A DNA stretch of 64,000 bases from VFZN01 sp963709325 (GTDB lineage: Bacteria; Acidobacteriota; Vicinamibacteria; Vicinamibacterales; UBA2999): the NCBI GenBank assembly GCA_963709325.1, contig CAVPVV010000003.1, positions 1,240,001 to 1,304,000 on the forward strand, read 5' to 3'. The notes below the pieces were generated by a model. That model searched no databases, had not been told where the DNA came from, and saw nothing but the letters and a program-made list of their open reading frames with translations. Below, piece by piece: positions 35,891-44,967 of this stretch. A program made the position numbers and the translations under genes. Within the stretch, counting starts at the first letter, position 1. Every line of letters begins with the position of its first letter.

Positions 35891-36661
35891 TCACCGCGAG
35901 AGATCGACAATCGGCCCCAGCGAATCGTGATGCGTCGTGATCAGGCTTCGCATCACGACGCCGACCGCGTCTGCGTTGGCGAAGCCGGCCTTCTTCGCCG
36001 CAGCGTCGGAGACCTCCGGAGGAATCATCTGGAGCTCGCCGTATTGCCGCCAATCGCGCCACGCGTCGAGCGTAATCACCTCCCAGGCGGCGCCCTGCTC
36101 GTGGGTGAACACGAGCATGCCCGGCCGCCCGCGCGCGACGTTGTAGGCGCTCTCCATGTGACGCTGCGTGATGAGCTCGTCGCGCTTGCCCGGCAGCACC
36201 TGCATCATCTCGAGGTGGGCCAGGGTGTTTCCCTTCAGGTAGGCGCGCAGCTCCGCGAGCGGCGGCCCCTGGACGAAGACGTCCTCGTGCCAGGCGATGA
36301 CGTCGTACATTTTCTGGAGAAACGCGGCGCCGCCCAGGCCAGCCGCGGTGGCCGCCGCCTCGCGCCTGGCCAGGCGCGCGGCGGAGTAGTACTCCGTGAA
36401 GCTGCCGCTCGGGAAGATCACCAGCAGGTCCCAGCGGTCGCCCTGTGAATGGCGGATGAAGATCGGCGCCTCGTCACCGCCGGCAACGATCACCGGGACT
36501 CGCTGCCGATAGAGCTCGATCAGGTCGGGCAGCCGGCCCGGGCCGGCCTGGATCATGACGAAACGATAGAGCTCCGGTCGCGGTGGGATCGAGGTGGTCT
36601 GCGCCAGTGCGGGCGCACCGCACAGAGCCAGGACAAGGGCGAAAGGGGCGAGTCGATCCAT
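35891..36661 (-). CDS. secreted protein of unknown function
   Basis: 256 residues with a signal peptide (1-20, ending ALAQ). The mature part has two similar blocks, YRFVMIQAGPGRLPDLIELY and ALAHLEMMQVLPGKRDELIT-like sequence (NTLAHLEMMQVLPGKRDEL), each with a 'bulk and direction' pattern seen in dimeric alpha/beta-barrel or NIPSNAP-type repeats, so an internal duplication is plausible. Also notable are RWDLLVIFPSG and WEVITLDAWRDWRQYGE. No known function. A TATGCT box lies on the minus strand about 25 bases upstream. Upstream of the amidase in the same direction. Confidence 0.6.
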   Translation of the reverse strand: MDRLAPFALVLALCGAPALAQTTSIPPRPELYRFVMIQAGPGRLPDLIELYRQRVPVIVAGGDEAPIFIRHSQGDRWDLLVIFPSGSFTEYYSAARLARREAAATAAGLGGAAFLQKMYDVIAWHEDVFVQGPPLAELRAYLKGNTLAHLEMMQVLPGKRDELITQRHMESAYNVARGRPGMLVFTHEQGAAWEVITLDAWRDWRQYGELQMIPPEVSDAAAKKAGFANADAVGVVMRSLITTHHDSLGPIVDLSR

Positions 36662-36702
36662 GGCGGTCTCCGTTCCGCCTCAAGCATACGCCGCGGCGCC
36701 AC

Positions 36703-37272
36703 TTACTGCGGCGGTGCCAGCACGCGATCACCGAACTTTCTCAGCGCCTCGAGCTGCTCGGGCGTGAACGTCAACGGCAGCGCGAAGATTTCAGCGCGTA
36801 GCGTCCGCGCGCGCAGCAACTGGATCAGCTCGGTGACCGAGATCGTCGCCTTGCCGGTATCGATCGCAGAGCCCGCCCCCGTCGGCGGATTCTGCAAGCG
36901 GTCATTCAGATCCAGCACCCGCGTCCGATCCGAATCCGGATCCATCACGAACAGCATCGTCGGCTGGCGAATCAAGTTCGGGTTGACGTGCAGGCCGACG
37001 TTGGCGCGGATCTCGAACTCGTCGATCGGCTTGAGGCGGGCACGCCCCGGCCAGCGGGCCGACAGGATCAACGTGAGGCTGCCGTGTTGACCCGCCGGCA
37101 TCACCGCCACGGCAATCTGCGTGATCCGAGCCGCGCCGTCGAAGCTCTCGCGGATCTCGCCGTCCTTCCACGTGGCGAGGAGGGCCGAGGGGTCCTGGCC
37201 GCGCGCGAACAACGCCGCGGGCACGACCACGAGTGCGAGAACCAGTAAGAGGCCGGAGCGGGCACTCGTCAC
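36703..37272 (-). CDS. secreted protein of unknown function
   Basis: 189 residues from GTG 37272 (VTSARSGLLLVLALVVVPAA, a signal peptide); an earlier GTG at 37308 would lie in a GTGAGAAG simple-repeat stretch and is less likely. The mature domain contains PSALLATWKDGEIRESFDGA, FEIRANVGLHVNPNLIRQP and TLRAEIFALPLTFTPEQLEA. No domain is recognised. It lies between the M14 carboxypeptidase and the secreted gene at 35891, each about 40-50 bases away, so all could be on one transcript. Confidence 0.55.
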   Translation of the reverse strand: MTSARSGLLLVLALVVVPAALFARGQDPSALLATWKDGEIRESFDGAARITQIAVAVMPAGQHGSLTLILSARWPGRARLKPIDEFEIRANVGLHVNPNLIRQPTMLFVMDPDSDRTRVLDLNDRLQNPPTGAGSAIDTGKATISVTELIQLLRARTLRAEIFALPLTFTPEQLEALRKFGDRVLAPPQ

Positions 37273-37324
37273 AAGCGCGCCGCTCCCGCTCTCCTTCTCA
37301 CTTCTCACCTCTCACTGTCGCGGT

Positions 37325-40061
37325 TCAATTCGTCTGCCGACCCATCTGCGCGGCCGGTACCGGCGTGGACGGACCGTGGAAGATGCCGTTGAAGATCAGC
37401 TTCCACGTCGCGCGCGGCTGGGCGCGGAAGTCGATCTGGCTGCCGTAGGTCACGACGTTTCCCTTGCCGACCTTGAACGAGACGATGTTCGCCTGGTCCT
37501 TGAGGTATTCCTCGCCGAGCAGCCAGCCGCTGGCGAGCACTCTTCTCGCGCGGGTATCGCGACACCACCTTCGTCGTCGATGCCGAAGCCGGGACGCAGG
37601 CGATACGCCTGATCGTCCTCGAAGAACACCGGCCACGACGCCGGCATGCCCCACGCGATCGGGTTGTTCGGATCGAACTCGTTGTTGCAGCAGCGAGCCC
37701 GGGCAGTAGAAGAGCGACTCGGGATCGGCGACCTTGTCGCGCAGCGTCTGCATCAACCGCGCGGGGCTGCTGAACGCGTCCTTGAGCGCCGCGTCGACGT
37801 TCGCGGCGGGCGCCGGCTGATTGCGCGCGGCGTTGTCCCTGCCGCCGAAGCGCGGCGCGCGCCTCCGGCAGCACCTTCTCGATCGGCAGGTCGAGCAGGT
37901 CGCGCGCGGTCTCGACCGCGGTGCCGATCGCGAGCAGCGTGCCGCCGTTCTCGACGAACTTCTTCAGGTTCGCCCAGCCGTCCTCGCCGATGCCGAACGC
38001 CCACGACCATTCCGCCGGATCGTTGCGTCTTCGCGTTGAGGCCGTTGATGATGCGTGTCTTGGTCGTGCCCGACGGCAGGATGATGACGTCGTACTTCGC
38101 GTTCAGATCGCCGGCGAAGTCCTGGGCCTTCATCGACTGTCGTGGTTGATGCCGTATTGCTCGAGCATCCACATCTGCCAGCCGGCCGGCATGTTGCCGG
38201 CGGCCTTGTAGAGGCCGACCTTGGTGTTCGGCTTCAGGCGCTCGCCGTCGACCGCCGGCGGCGCATCCACGCCCGTCGACCGGGATGCCGAGCTCCTTGC
38301 CGTACTTCTCGACGATCGGCTGCGAGGCCGCCGTCGACGGAATGACCCAGGTGCCGGGCGCGTACTTTTCGAAGGCCTTCGACGCGCGGATACATCGGCA
38401 CGTTCGCCTTCTGGAGCTCCGCCACCATCTTGAAACGCTGCCGTAGCTTTCGGGCCCGATCAGGTACGCGCCCTTCGGCTTGCGCGGCGACGGTCGCCGT
38501 CATCGGCGCGACCTTCTTGACGAGCTCGAGCGGCGCGTCGAACGGCTGTTGCGATCGGGTCGACCTGCACGCCAGTCAGCATCCACAGCGTGTGACCGGT
38601 GACGTCGTACGGCGGCTCCGGCGGACCACCCGGGAAGATGCGCAGGTCCGGATAGTTCTGCTTCTCGACAGCATCGTGTTGGCGAAGGCGCCGTATGGCT
38701 GCGCCGTCTTGATCACGAACGAGCCGGCGGCGTACTGCTTGCCGTTCGCGCTGAACGGCGCCGTGGCGCGGTGGATCTCCACGTCGCCGAACTGCAGGAT
38801 GTCGAGCATCTCGTAGGCGCCGAAGGTGTCACGCTGCGTCGGCGGGGACCACGAACGCGTACGGACCGCTTGTCGTAGTTCGACCCAGTCGCGGTGGACG
38901 CGATAGAAGTTCATCAGAGCCAGCTCGCGGCCGTACTTCGCGACGTCGATCATGCCGGCGAGCGCCACGGTGACGCCGTAGTCCACCTGCTGGCCGAGCG
39001 TCCAGGTGTCCTTCGAATACGGCACCGGGAAGTGCGCGGTCGAGTCCTGCCAGCCAAGCGGCTTGCCGTTGGTGCTCTTGACCGGATCGGCGAGGTTGCT
39101 GTTGGCGATCTCGGTGAGGATGCGCGGCTGGCCGTGGTAGACCATGTACTGCCGCGCCGGCGACCACATGTCGTAGTTGTCCTCCCACGCCACGCCTTCC
39201 TTGCCTTCCGACGATCAGCGCCTGCGCCATCGCCTGGCCGACCGTCGCCTGCTCCAGCCGCAGCAGCGGGTGCATGTTCGGATCGAACGGCTCGGTGAAC
39301 GGCGGCACGAAGATGCGCGCGCCGTTGCCGCCCTGCTGGTGCATGTCGTGCGTGATGATCGGCTTGTACTTGTTCTGCACCAGCTCGATGTTCATGCGCG
39401 TTTCCTTCTGCGTGAACATGAACCAGTCGCGGTTGTCGTCGTGGCCGACGTACTTGTGATACAGGTCCGGATAGACGCGCGTGGAACGGCGTGCCCTTCG
39501 TCTTGTACCAGTGATCGATCACCAGCACCTGTCCGTCGGGATTCTGCGACGGCACCATCAGGACGACGCTGTTGTCGAGGATCTCGCGGATCTGCGGCGA
39601 TCGGTCTCGGTCGCCAGCCGGTGGACGATGTTGATGATCGCCTGGCCGTTGCTGACTTCGGTGGAGTGGATGGTGGCGTAGATGAAGTAGAACGGCTTGC
39701 CTTCGGCGGCCGAGCTTCTCCGCCTCGCTCTCGCGACAGTCCGCGCGGATCGGCGAGGCGCCGGTTGATCTCGACGAGCCGATCGAACTTCGCCAGGTTC
39801 TGCGGGCGAGCTGATGCGCAGCAGCGGATAGCTGTTCCCCATCGTCGTCTTGCCGAGCTCCTCGTACTTGACGCGATCGGTCTGCTTGGCGAGCAGCTGG
39901 AAGTATTCGAGGATCTTCGGGTAGCGCGCGAGCTCGCCGTCGGCGCCGATCTTGAAGCCGAAGTACTGCTCCGGCGTCGGAACCGATTGCGCCAGGGCCG
40001 GCGCGGAGAGGATGAGCGCAACGCTGGCGGCAACCAGCGAACGGGCGAAGCGCGAGTGCAT
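37325..40061 (-). pseudogene. Peptidase M14-family zinc carboxypeptidase, many frameshifts
   Basis: Starts MHSRFARSLVAASVALILSA (signal peptide) after GGAGGTTGT; stop at 37325 after QMGRQTN. Rejoining the pieces gives about 900 residues. The metal site is visible as YATIHSTEVSNGQ (HxxE, about 39640) and THDMHQQGGNGARIF (about 39340); SQNPDGQVLVIDHWY and DNRDWFMFTQKETRMNIELV match the M14 core. Later parts (EIHRATAPFSANGKQYAAGS, LLGEEYLKDQANIVSFKVGK) look like the second, non-peptidase half found in long M14 proteins. At least eight frame changes in 2.7 kb. A periplasmic peptidase in the working form. Confidence 0.7.
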
Positions 40062-40082
40062 ACAACCTCCAGGTCGGTGGAG

Positions 40083-40088
40083 ATTGTA
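40083..40088 (-). promoter_or_regulatory. -10 box TACAAT for the M14 carboxypeptidase
   Basis: TACAAT on the minus strand, 22 bases before the ATG at 40061, with GGAGG between. Normal leadered promoter; no clear -35. Confidence 0.45.
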
Positions 40089-40113
40089 CGCCCTGGGCTG
40101 TGAACAGGGACAA

Positions 40114-40161
40114 GGCCTTTGCCTTCGGCCTTCGGCCTTCTGCCTTCTGCCTTCTGCCTTG
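40114..40161. repeat. CCTTCTG/CCTTCGG word repeat
   Basis: Tandem CCTTTGCCTTCGGCCTTCGG then CCTTCTGCCTTCTG words directly after the stop of the 29-residue-repeat gene at 40162. Same word as at 18302 and 43499. Confidence 0.7.
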
Positions 40162-41181
40162 TTACTTCCTCCGGGCGCGCGTGTACCGGGGGCCGCGGAT
40201 GGCGAGATCGACCGCATCGCCCGGTTCGCTCATCGCGTAGCCGTCGGCGCGGGCGTCCTTGACGAACTGGGCGTCGACCTTGTGGATCCGCATCCGAACC
40301 AGTTGATCCTCGCTTACGGTCGCGAATCCGACATCACGCATCTCGCGGATGTAGGCCGGGGTCACCTTGTGGATGCGGAAGCGCACGAGCTCGTCCGCGC
40401 CAAGGCCGCTGAAGCCGAGCGTCTTCAGCTCGTCGATTTCCTGGAGCGTCACCTGGTGGATGCGCATCCGGATCAGGTCCTCGGGCACCAGGCCGCGATA
40501 GCCGCGGTCGGCGAGACCGCGCGCGAACTCGGGTGTCACCTGGTGAATGCGGAGCCGGATGAGCGTCTCCGACGGCAGGTCGGTGTAGCCGAGCGCGCGC
40601 ATCTCCTTGATCTGTTCGGCCGAGACCCGGTGGATCCGCATGCGCGCCAGCTCGTCGACGTCGAGGTCGCGATAACCTGCTCCGGCCAGTTCGCGGACGA
40701 AGCCGGTGGTGACGTCGAGAATTGCGAACCGCTGCGAGTCATCGGCGGTCAACCGATACCCGAGCCCCTGCATGGCGGTCCGGTACGTCTCGCTCGGCGT
40801 GAACACAAAACGCCCAGTGCCGCGGCCGCGATCGAAGCTGCCGGTGAAGCGGAACACGCCCGCCTCCCGCAGCCACGAGAACTGGACATTCGCAGCGGTG
40901 CCATCCGCCGGCGGCGCACCCTCCAGCTCCGAGGGACGAATCCCAAATCCCCAGCGGCTGTCGCCCCGGTCGTCGCGAAGGTTGAACTGCCAGCGACGCT
41001 CGCCGTTGTCGTCGGTCCAGCCGTTTCGCGTGTCCGAGGTCCAGGTGCCCTGGGACGTGGCCTGCGGCGCCGCCTGAATGACGCGGCCCTCCCGGTCGAC
41101 GAAACCTGGGACGACCGCTCCGTGGACCGACCCGCCGACCACAGCCAGGAGCAGTCCTGCCGCCAAGAACACCTGTCTCAT
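40162..41181 (-). CDS. secreted protein with five 29-residue tandem repeats, in the ECF sigma operon
   Basis: 339 residues: signal peptide (1-21), a beta-rich N-domain to about 165 (RWQFNLRDDRGDSRWGFGIR), then five tandem 29-residue repeats (about residues 172-316) of the form G-Y/F-x-x-L/V-x(4)-L-x-R-x-R-I-H-x-V-x(4)-I/F-x(6), for example GYRGLVPEDLIRMRIHQVTL. The RIH core at a fixed place is the strongest signature. Similar repeats occur in Acidobacteriota proteins near M56 peptidases, as I recall. They look like helical repeats that could bind a protein or peptide. Last gene of the five-gene sigma operon. Confidence 0.7.
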   Translation of the reverse strand: MRQVFLAAGLLLAVVGGSVHGAVVPGFVDREGRVIQAAPQATSQGTWTSDTRNGWTDDNGERRWQFNLRDDRGDSRWGFGIRPSELEGAPPADGTAANVQFSWLREAGVFRFTGSFDRGRGTGRFVFTPSETYRTAMQGLGYRLTADDSQRFAILDVTTGFVRELAGAGYRDLDVDELARMRIHRVSAEQIKEMRALGYTDLPSETLIRLRIHQVTPEFARGLADRGYRGLVPEDLIRMRIHQVTLQEIDELKTLGFSGLGADELVRFRIHKVTPAYIREMRDVGFATVSEDQLVRMRIHKVDAQFVKDARADGYAMSEPGDAVDLAIRGPRYTRARRK

Positions 41182-41240
41182 GGCGCTCACCTCGGGCCAT
41201 TGGATGGCCGCGGTCCGCTCAGGGTTGGAACGCCGGCCGG

Positions 41241-42053
41241 CTATTTCCCGAACAGGATCCGCTCGAAAAAGGCGAGGGCGCGGGGGTCCTTCGACTGGCC
41301 CAGCCAGAACATCGCCTGCTTCCGCACGGCCGGGTTCGAATGGCTCGAGGCCACCTCGATGAGCTTCGGCACGCCTTCGTTGGCTGGCAGCTGGCTGAGC
41401 GCGAACACCGCCCGCTTCTTCACGTCGGTATCGGGATCGCGATCGATCACCTCGCTGATGGTCGGAATCGCCTGCGCGCCGGCGCGCTGAGCCACCCAGA
41501 ACAGCGCCTGCCCGCGGACTTGTCCCGACGCACCGTTCTTTGCCGCTGCGACCAGGGCGGTCGACGCGCTGGTGTCGGCGTGCATCGCGAGCGCCGCCAG
41601 GGCGCCGTCCACTACGCGTCGCGGACGTGCCGGATCCACAAAGCTGGCGAGGAGCGACACGCTGTGCGCTGGCTGCGCCCCGTCGAGCCAGATCACCGGC
41701 ACCCCGCCCGCATCGATCGTGCACCCCTCGGAAAACATCCGGACCCGGGTCAGGGCTCGCTGTTCAACGCGAAGGAACACGAACAGCGTGTCGCCGCCCT
41801 CGAGCTTCACGCTCGTCGCCGGAGCCCGGCGCGAGTCGTTCGACCAGTCGCACATCATGTGGTCGCCGGCAACCACGGGCACCTGGTACGCGACCCAGCC
41901 GATGTCGGCAATGCCTACCACCTGCTGCTCGAACGTTCGCGCGAGCGTCCCGGCCGGCAGGGTCCGGACCTGCGCGTTGGTGAGGAGCGCCGGCTGGGCA
42001 AGGGCCGGGACCACGGAGAGCGCGAACGCCACCATCGCGAGTCGCCTCGTCAT
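41241..42053 (-). CDS. secreted HEAT-repeat protein
   Basis: 270 residues with a signal peptide (1-19, ending ALAQP). The N-domain includes YQVPVVAGDHMMCDWSNDSR; the C-terminal third is HEAT-like: GQVRGQALFWVAQRAGAQAI, DTDVKKRAVFALSQLPANEG and NPAVRKQAMFWLGQSKDPRA, each ending in a helical 'a-l-fw-l' pattern. HEAT repeats bind proteins. Seven bases separate it from the larger HEAT protein upstream, so translation is likely coupled. Confidence 0.7.
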   Translation of the reverse strand: MTRRLAMVAFALSVVPALAQPALLTNAQVRTLPAGTLARTFEQQVVGIADIGWVAYQVPVVAGDHMMCDWSNDSRRAPATSVKLEGGDTLFVFLRVEQRALTRVRMFSEGCTIDAGGVPVIWLDGAQPAHSVSLLASFVDPARPRRVVDGALAALAMHADTSASTALVAAAKNGASGQVRGQALFWVAQRAGAQAIPTISEVIDRDPDTDVKKRAVFALSQLPANEGVPKLIEVASSHSNPAVRKQAMFWLGQSKDPRALAFFERILFGK

Positions 42054-42060
42054 GGCCGCC

Positions 42061-43467
42061 TCACTTTCCGAGAATTTCCAGCAGGTAGTCGGTGGCGACC
42101 TTGGACTTCATCAGCGACAGCTGCTTGATCACGGTCTTCTTCGCCTCTATGTCGGTCTCCTTGCGGGCGATCGCGACAAGGGCCTCGGCGTTGTTCTGCA
42201 CGAACAGCGCCTGGATGATGGTGCGCTTGATCTCAGGGTCCTTCTCCTTCTGATAGAGCGCGGCCAGGTTCTCGCCGCTCTTCGACGAGCTCATCGTCCC
42301 CAGGTGGCGGATCGCCGCGCGCCGAAGGTCGGCGTTGGTCTCGGTGTTCGCCACCTCGAGGAGCCGCGTGGAGTCGCCGCCGACGAAGAGCGCCTGCAGC
42401 ACCTGCCGCTTCACGGCGGCGTCGCTTTCCTTCTGATAGAGCTGCCACAGCTCTTCGCGCGCGCCCATCACGCCGAGCTGGCGGACAGCTTCCATCCGCA
42501 GCTCCGGCTGCTTCTCGCCGGTTGCCGCCGCGAGGACGCGGGCGCGATCGCCGGCGACCATGTAAGAGCGGAGGATCTGCCGCTTGAGGTCAACATCGGT
42601 GCTGGACTGGTAGATCTCGGACAGCAGCTGACGGTTCTCGCTGGTGCCGTTCACCCCGAGGTACTTGATCGCCTTGACCTGCAAATCGGGATTGGCCGTG
42701 CCGCGCGCGATGTCGGTCATCACCTTGCGCGCGTCGGGCGATGTGCTCTGCGCCAGCACGAAGAGAGCACGCTCCTTCAGCCGCGGAGACGCGGTTCCCT
42801 GCAAGAGCTTCTGCAGCATCGGCACGGCCTGGGCCGGATCCGAGTGCTGCAGGCTCTGAATCGCGAGCAGCTTCAACTCTTCGTCGGCCTGCGCCTCGGG
42901 ACTCACCGTCTGGCCCGCGCCGCGGCGGAGCTCCATCTCGAGCGCGCGCGCGTCGTTCAGCCAGCGGCTCGAGGGATAGGTTCGCGTCAGGTCAGCGAGC
43001 GTCGCCAGCGCGTCGCCGTTCTGCGCGAGCTTGGCCTGCGCGTAGGCCACCCAGTAGAGGGCGGCGTCGGCGCGGTTCTGGCCGGCGGCTGCGACCTGGC
43101 GGAACCGATCGATAGCCCGCGTCCACTCGCCGTCCTCGAGCGCGTCCTGGCCTGCCTCGTAGCGGTCGTCGGCACGCTGCCGAGCATCAGCGGCGCGCTG
43201 CCGTGCATCGTCCTCGCGCTCGCGGCGTTCCTGGTCGCGCTCCCGCTGCTCTTCCTCGCGCTCGTTGGCCCGCTCGTCGTTCTGGTGCGATCGGTCGGTC
43301 CGCGCGGGCTGGACCGTCTGGTCCGGAGCCGGGGCAGGCTCGATGATGACCGCCCGCTCGCCGGCGTGCACCGCCGGTGCCGCCCACGCGCGCGCTCCGC
43401 CCGACAGTGCCATCGCGGCACCAACGATCGTCACGCTCCACACTCGATTCGTAACTCGGATCCTCAT
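42061..43467 (-). CDS. secreted HEAT-repeat protein with an N-terminal TPR-like region
   Basis: 468 residues from MRIRVTNRVWSVTIVGAAMA (signal peptide). A charged low-complexity stretch (QNDERANEREEEQRERDQER) follows, then a TPR-like segment (DGEWTRAIDRFRQVAAAGQN). The C-terminal two thirds are HEAT-type blocks of about 35 residues, for example QQLSLMKSKVATDYL, AAIRHLGTMSSSKSG and ALFVLAQSTSPDARKVMTD. This is a periplasmic or lipoprotein-type binding partner. A CCTTCTG repeat lies in the 90-base gap before it, after the anti-sigma gene. Confidence 0.7.
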   Translation of the reverse strand: MRIRVTNRVWSVTIVGAAMALSGGARAWAAPAVHAGERAVIIEPAPAPDQTVQPARTDRSHQNDERANEREEEQRERDQERREREDDARQRAADARQRADDRYEAGQDALEDGEWTRAIDRFRQVAAAGQNRADAALYWVAYAQAKLAQNGDALATLADLTRTYPSSRWLNDARALEMELRRGAGQTVSPEAQADEELKLLAIQSLQHSDPAQAVPMLQKLLQGTASPRLKERALFVLAQSTSPDARKVMTDIARGTANPDLQVKAIKYLGVNGTSENRQLLSEIYQSSTDVDLKRQILRSYMVAGDRARVLAAATGEKQPELRMEAVRQLGVMGAREELWQLYQKESDAAVKRQVLQALFVGGDSTRLLEVANTETNADLRRAAIRHLGTMSSSKSGENLAALYQKEKDPEIKRTIIQALFVQNNAEALVAIARKETDIEAKKTVIKQLSLMKSKVATDYLLEILGK

Positions 43468-43498
43468 CACTTCAGTCCGTCCTTCCACATCTGTGTGG

Positions 43499-43537
43499 CT
43501 TCTGCCTTCTGCCTTCTGCCTTCTGCCTTTTGCCTTC
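43499..43537. repeat. CCTTCTG tandem word repeat
   Basis: Five imperfect copies of CCTTCTG between the anti-sigma and HEAT genes. Located inside an operon rather than at its end. Confidence 0.65.
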
Positions 43538-43556
43538 ATGCCGCGTCAGCGGCCTG

Positions 43557-44321
43557 CTATGTGACCGGTGGGCCGCGGCGCTCGCTGCGCTGCCGCATCT
43601 CGGCGCTGACGACTCGCAGGCGGAAGAGCATTCCACCGGCGTCCAGGCGCGCCTTGAACGCCTCGAGCTCGCTGGGCGACCAGCCGTCGGCGCGATTCAC
43701 GAACTCCACCAACATCCGCTCCAGGTCGTCGAGCACGTCGGCCGTCGAATCCCGCGATCCGCCGAGCGATTGCCGAATCAGCCGGTTGGCCGCGACGAGA
43801 TCGGCTGCCCGCTCCCGCTCGCTCGCCAGGTCGGGATCGCCGGCCTCGCCATGCAGCACGTCGAGCAGGACCATCTGCGCCCGTTCCAGGTGATCCTCGG
43901 TGGCCAGCTGCCGCGCGGTATCGGGCGACAGGGTCATCAGCAGCTCGGTCGGCCCGGACTCCGCCGGCGGTCGGCTCCAGCGTCCGCCGACGAATGCCGC
44001 GACGATCAGGGCCAGCACGCCGCCTGCGATCGCCAGCTGCGGCACGGTGAACCACGCTCGCCAGCCGGCGACCTTGGGAGCGGTGACGAGCGGACTCACC
44101 CTCGCCCACATGACGCGTTCGAAGCCCTCAGGCGGCTCGACGAGCGGGGCCGTCGCGACCATTTCCAGCGTGTCGCGGATCTGGTCGAGCTCCTCACGGC
44201 ACGAGGCGCAGGCGGCGAGATGACGACGAGTGCGGTCGCGGCCGGCTTCGTCGTCTTCGCCGAAGTGGTAGAGGACGAGAGCCTCTTCGCCAACGTGTGT
44301 GCTATCGGACTCGCGGCTCAT
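43557..44321 (-). CDS. anti-sigma factor (zinc-finger type)
   Basis: 254 residues from MSRESDSTHVGEEALVLYHF. The N-terminal zinc site is in RRHLAACASCREELDQIRD (H-x(3)-C-x(2)-C), as in ZAS/RsrA-like anti-sigma domains, and one transmembrane helix follows (WRAWFTVPQLAIAGGVLALI, about 110-130). The rest is periplasmic. It should hold the ECF sigma factor at the membrane until a signal arrives. Start at 44321 rather than 44327 because the ATG overlaps the sigma stop by ATGA. Confidence 0.8.
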   Translation of the reverse strand: MSRESDSTHVGEEALVLYHFGEDDEAGRDRTRRHLAACASCREELDQIRDTLEMVATAPLVEPPEGFERVMWARVSPLVTAPKVAGWRAWFTVPQLAIAGGVLALIVAAFVGGRWSRPPAESGPTELLMTLSPDTARQLATEDHLERAQMVLLDVLHGEAGDPDLASERERAADLVAANRLIRQSLGGSRDSTADVLDDLERMLVEFVNRADGWSPSELEAFKARLDAGGMLFRLRVVSAEMRQRSERRGPPVT

Positions 44322-44902
44322 GTGCATCGCGCGCCTTTCTGCCGCGCGAACGGTTCGAGCGCCTGCCGCATCTTCCGCACCGCGCGAAAGATGCTGTGCT
44401 TCGTGGCGCTGGTCTTCATGTTCAAGGCCTCGCCGACCTCCTCGATCGACTGCCCTTCGAGATGCCGGAGCACGAAGGCGGCGCGTTCGAGCGCGGTCAG
44501 GCCGCCGAGCGCCTGCTCGACGTGGGCCTGAATCTGCCCGCTTGCCGCCAGCCGGTCCGGCAGCACCTGCCCGACTTCGCCGCTCGCGCCCGACACTGCG
44601 TCGAGATCGCCCGGATCGTGCGGGTCCTCCCGGTAGCGTCTCGCCCGCACCCAGTCGATCGAGCAGTTGACGGTGATGCGGTGCAGCCAGGTGCGCACGT
44701 CGGCGCGCCCTTCGAACTGGCTGAGCTGTCGGTGCACCCGCAGCCAGGCCTCCTGCACGACATCCTCCGCGTCAACGGCGTTGCCGGTCACGCGCCTGGC
44801 GATACCGAACAGATAGCGGCTGTGGCGCTCCACCAGACTCCGGAACGCGTCGTTGTCGCCGTCGCGGGCCCGCGACACGGCGCTCCGATCGTCTTCGTGC
44901 AT
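44318..44902 (-). CDS. ECF-family RNA polymerase sigma factor
   Basis: 194 residues. Region 2 contains AVDAEDVVQEAWLRVHRQLS and GRADVRTWLHRITVNCSIDW (2.4-like), region 4 LTALERAAFVLRHLEGQSIE followed by EVGEALNMKTSATKHSIFRA. A long linker between them (RYREDPHDPGDLDAVSGASG) is typical. It directs RNA polymerase to its own promoter set, with the anti-sigma gene encoded next. First gene of the sigma/anti-sigma/HEAT/HEAT/29-residue-repeat operon. Divergent from the DinB-family gene, with 65 bases between; both promoters lie there. Confidence 0.85.
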   Translation of the reverse strand: MHEDDRSAVSRARDGDNDAFRSLVERHSRYLFGIARRVTGNAVDAEDVVQEAWLRVHRQLSQFEGRADVRTWLHRITVNCSIDWVRARRYREDPHDPGDLDAVSGASGEVGQVLPDRLAASGQIQAHVEQALGGLTALERAAFVLRHLEGQSIEEVGEALNMKTSATKHSIFRAVRKMRQALEPFARQKGARCT

Positions 44903-44931
44903 CCCTGAACCTTGGACGGAGGCGGGGTGAA

Positions 44932-44961
44932 TTGGTTGGCTGCCGGCCTTCGCCGTATGAT
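44932..44961 (+). promoter_or_regulatory. promoter for a leaderless DinB-family gene
   Basis: -35 TTGGTT at 44932-44937 and -10 TATGAT at 44956-44961, 18 bases apart. The -10 box ends 7 bases before the ATG at 44968. Confidence 0.5.
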
Positions 44962-44967
44962 CGGCCG

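Noticed and set aside
34387..35940. 517-codon open frame opposite the amidase
   Set aside because: Shadow; the amidase signature is complete on the minus strand.
41572..43893. 773-codon open frame on the plus strand across the HEAT genes
   Set aside because: Shadow running over three real minus-strand genes and their gaps.
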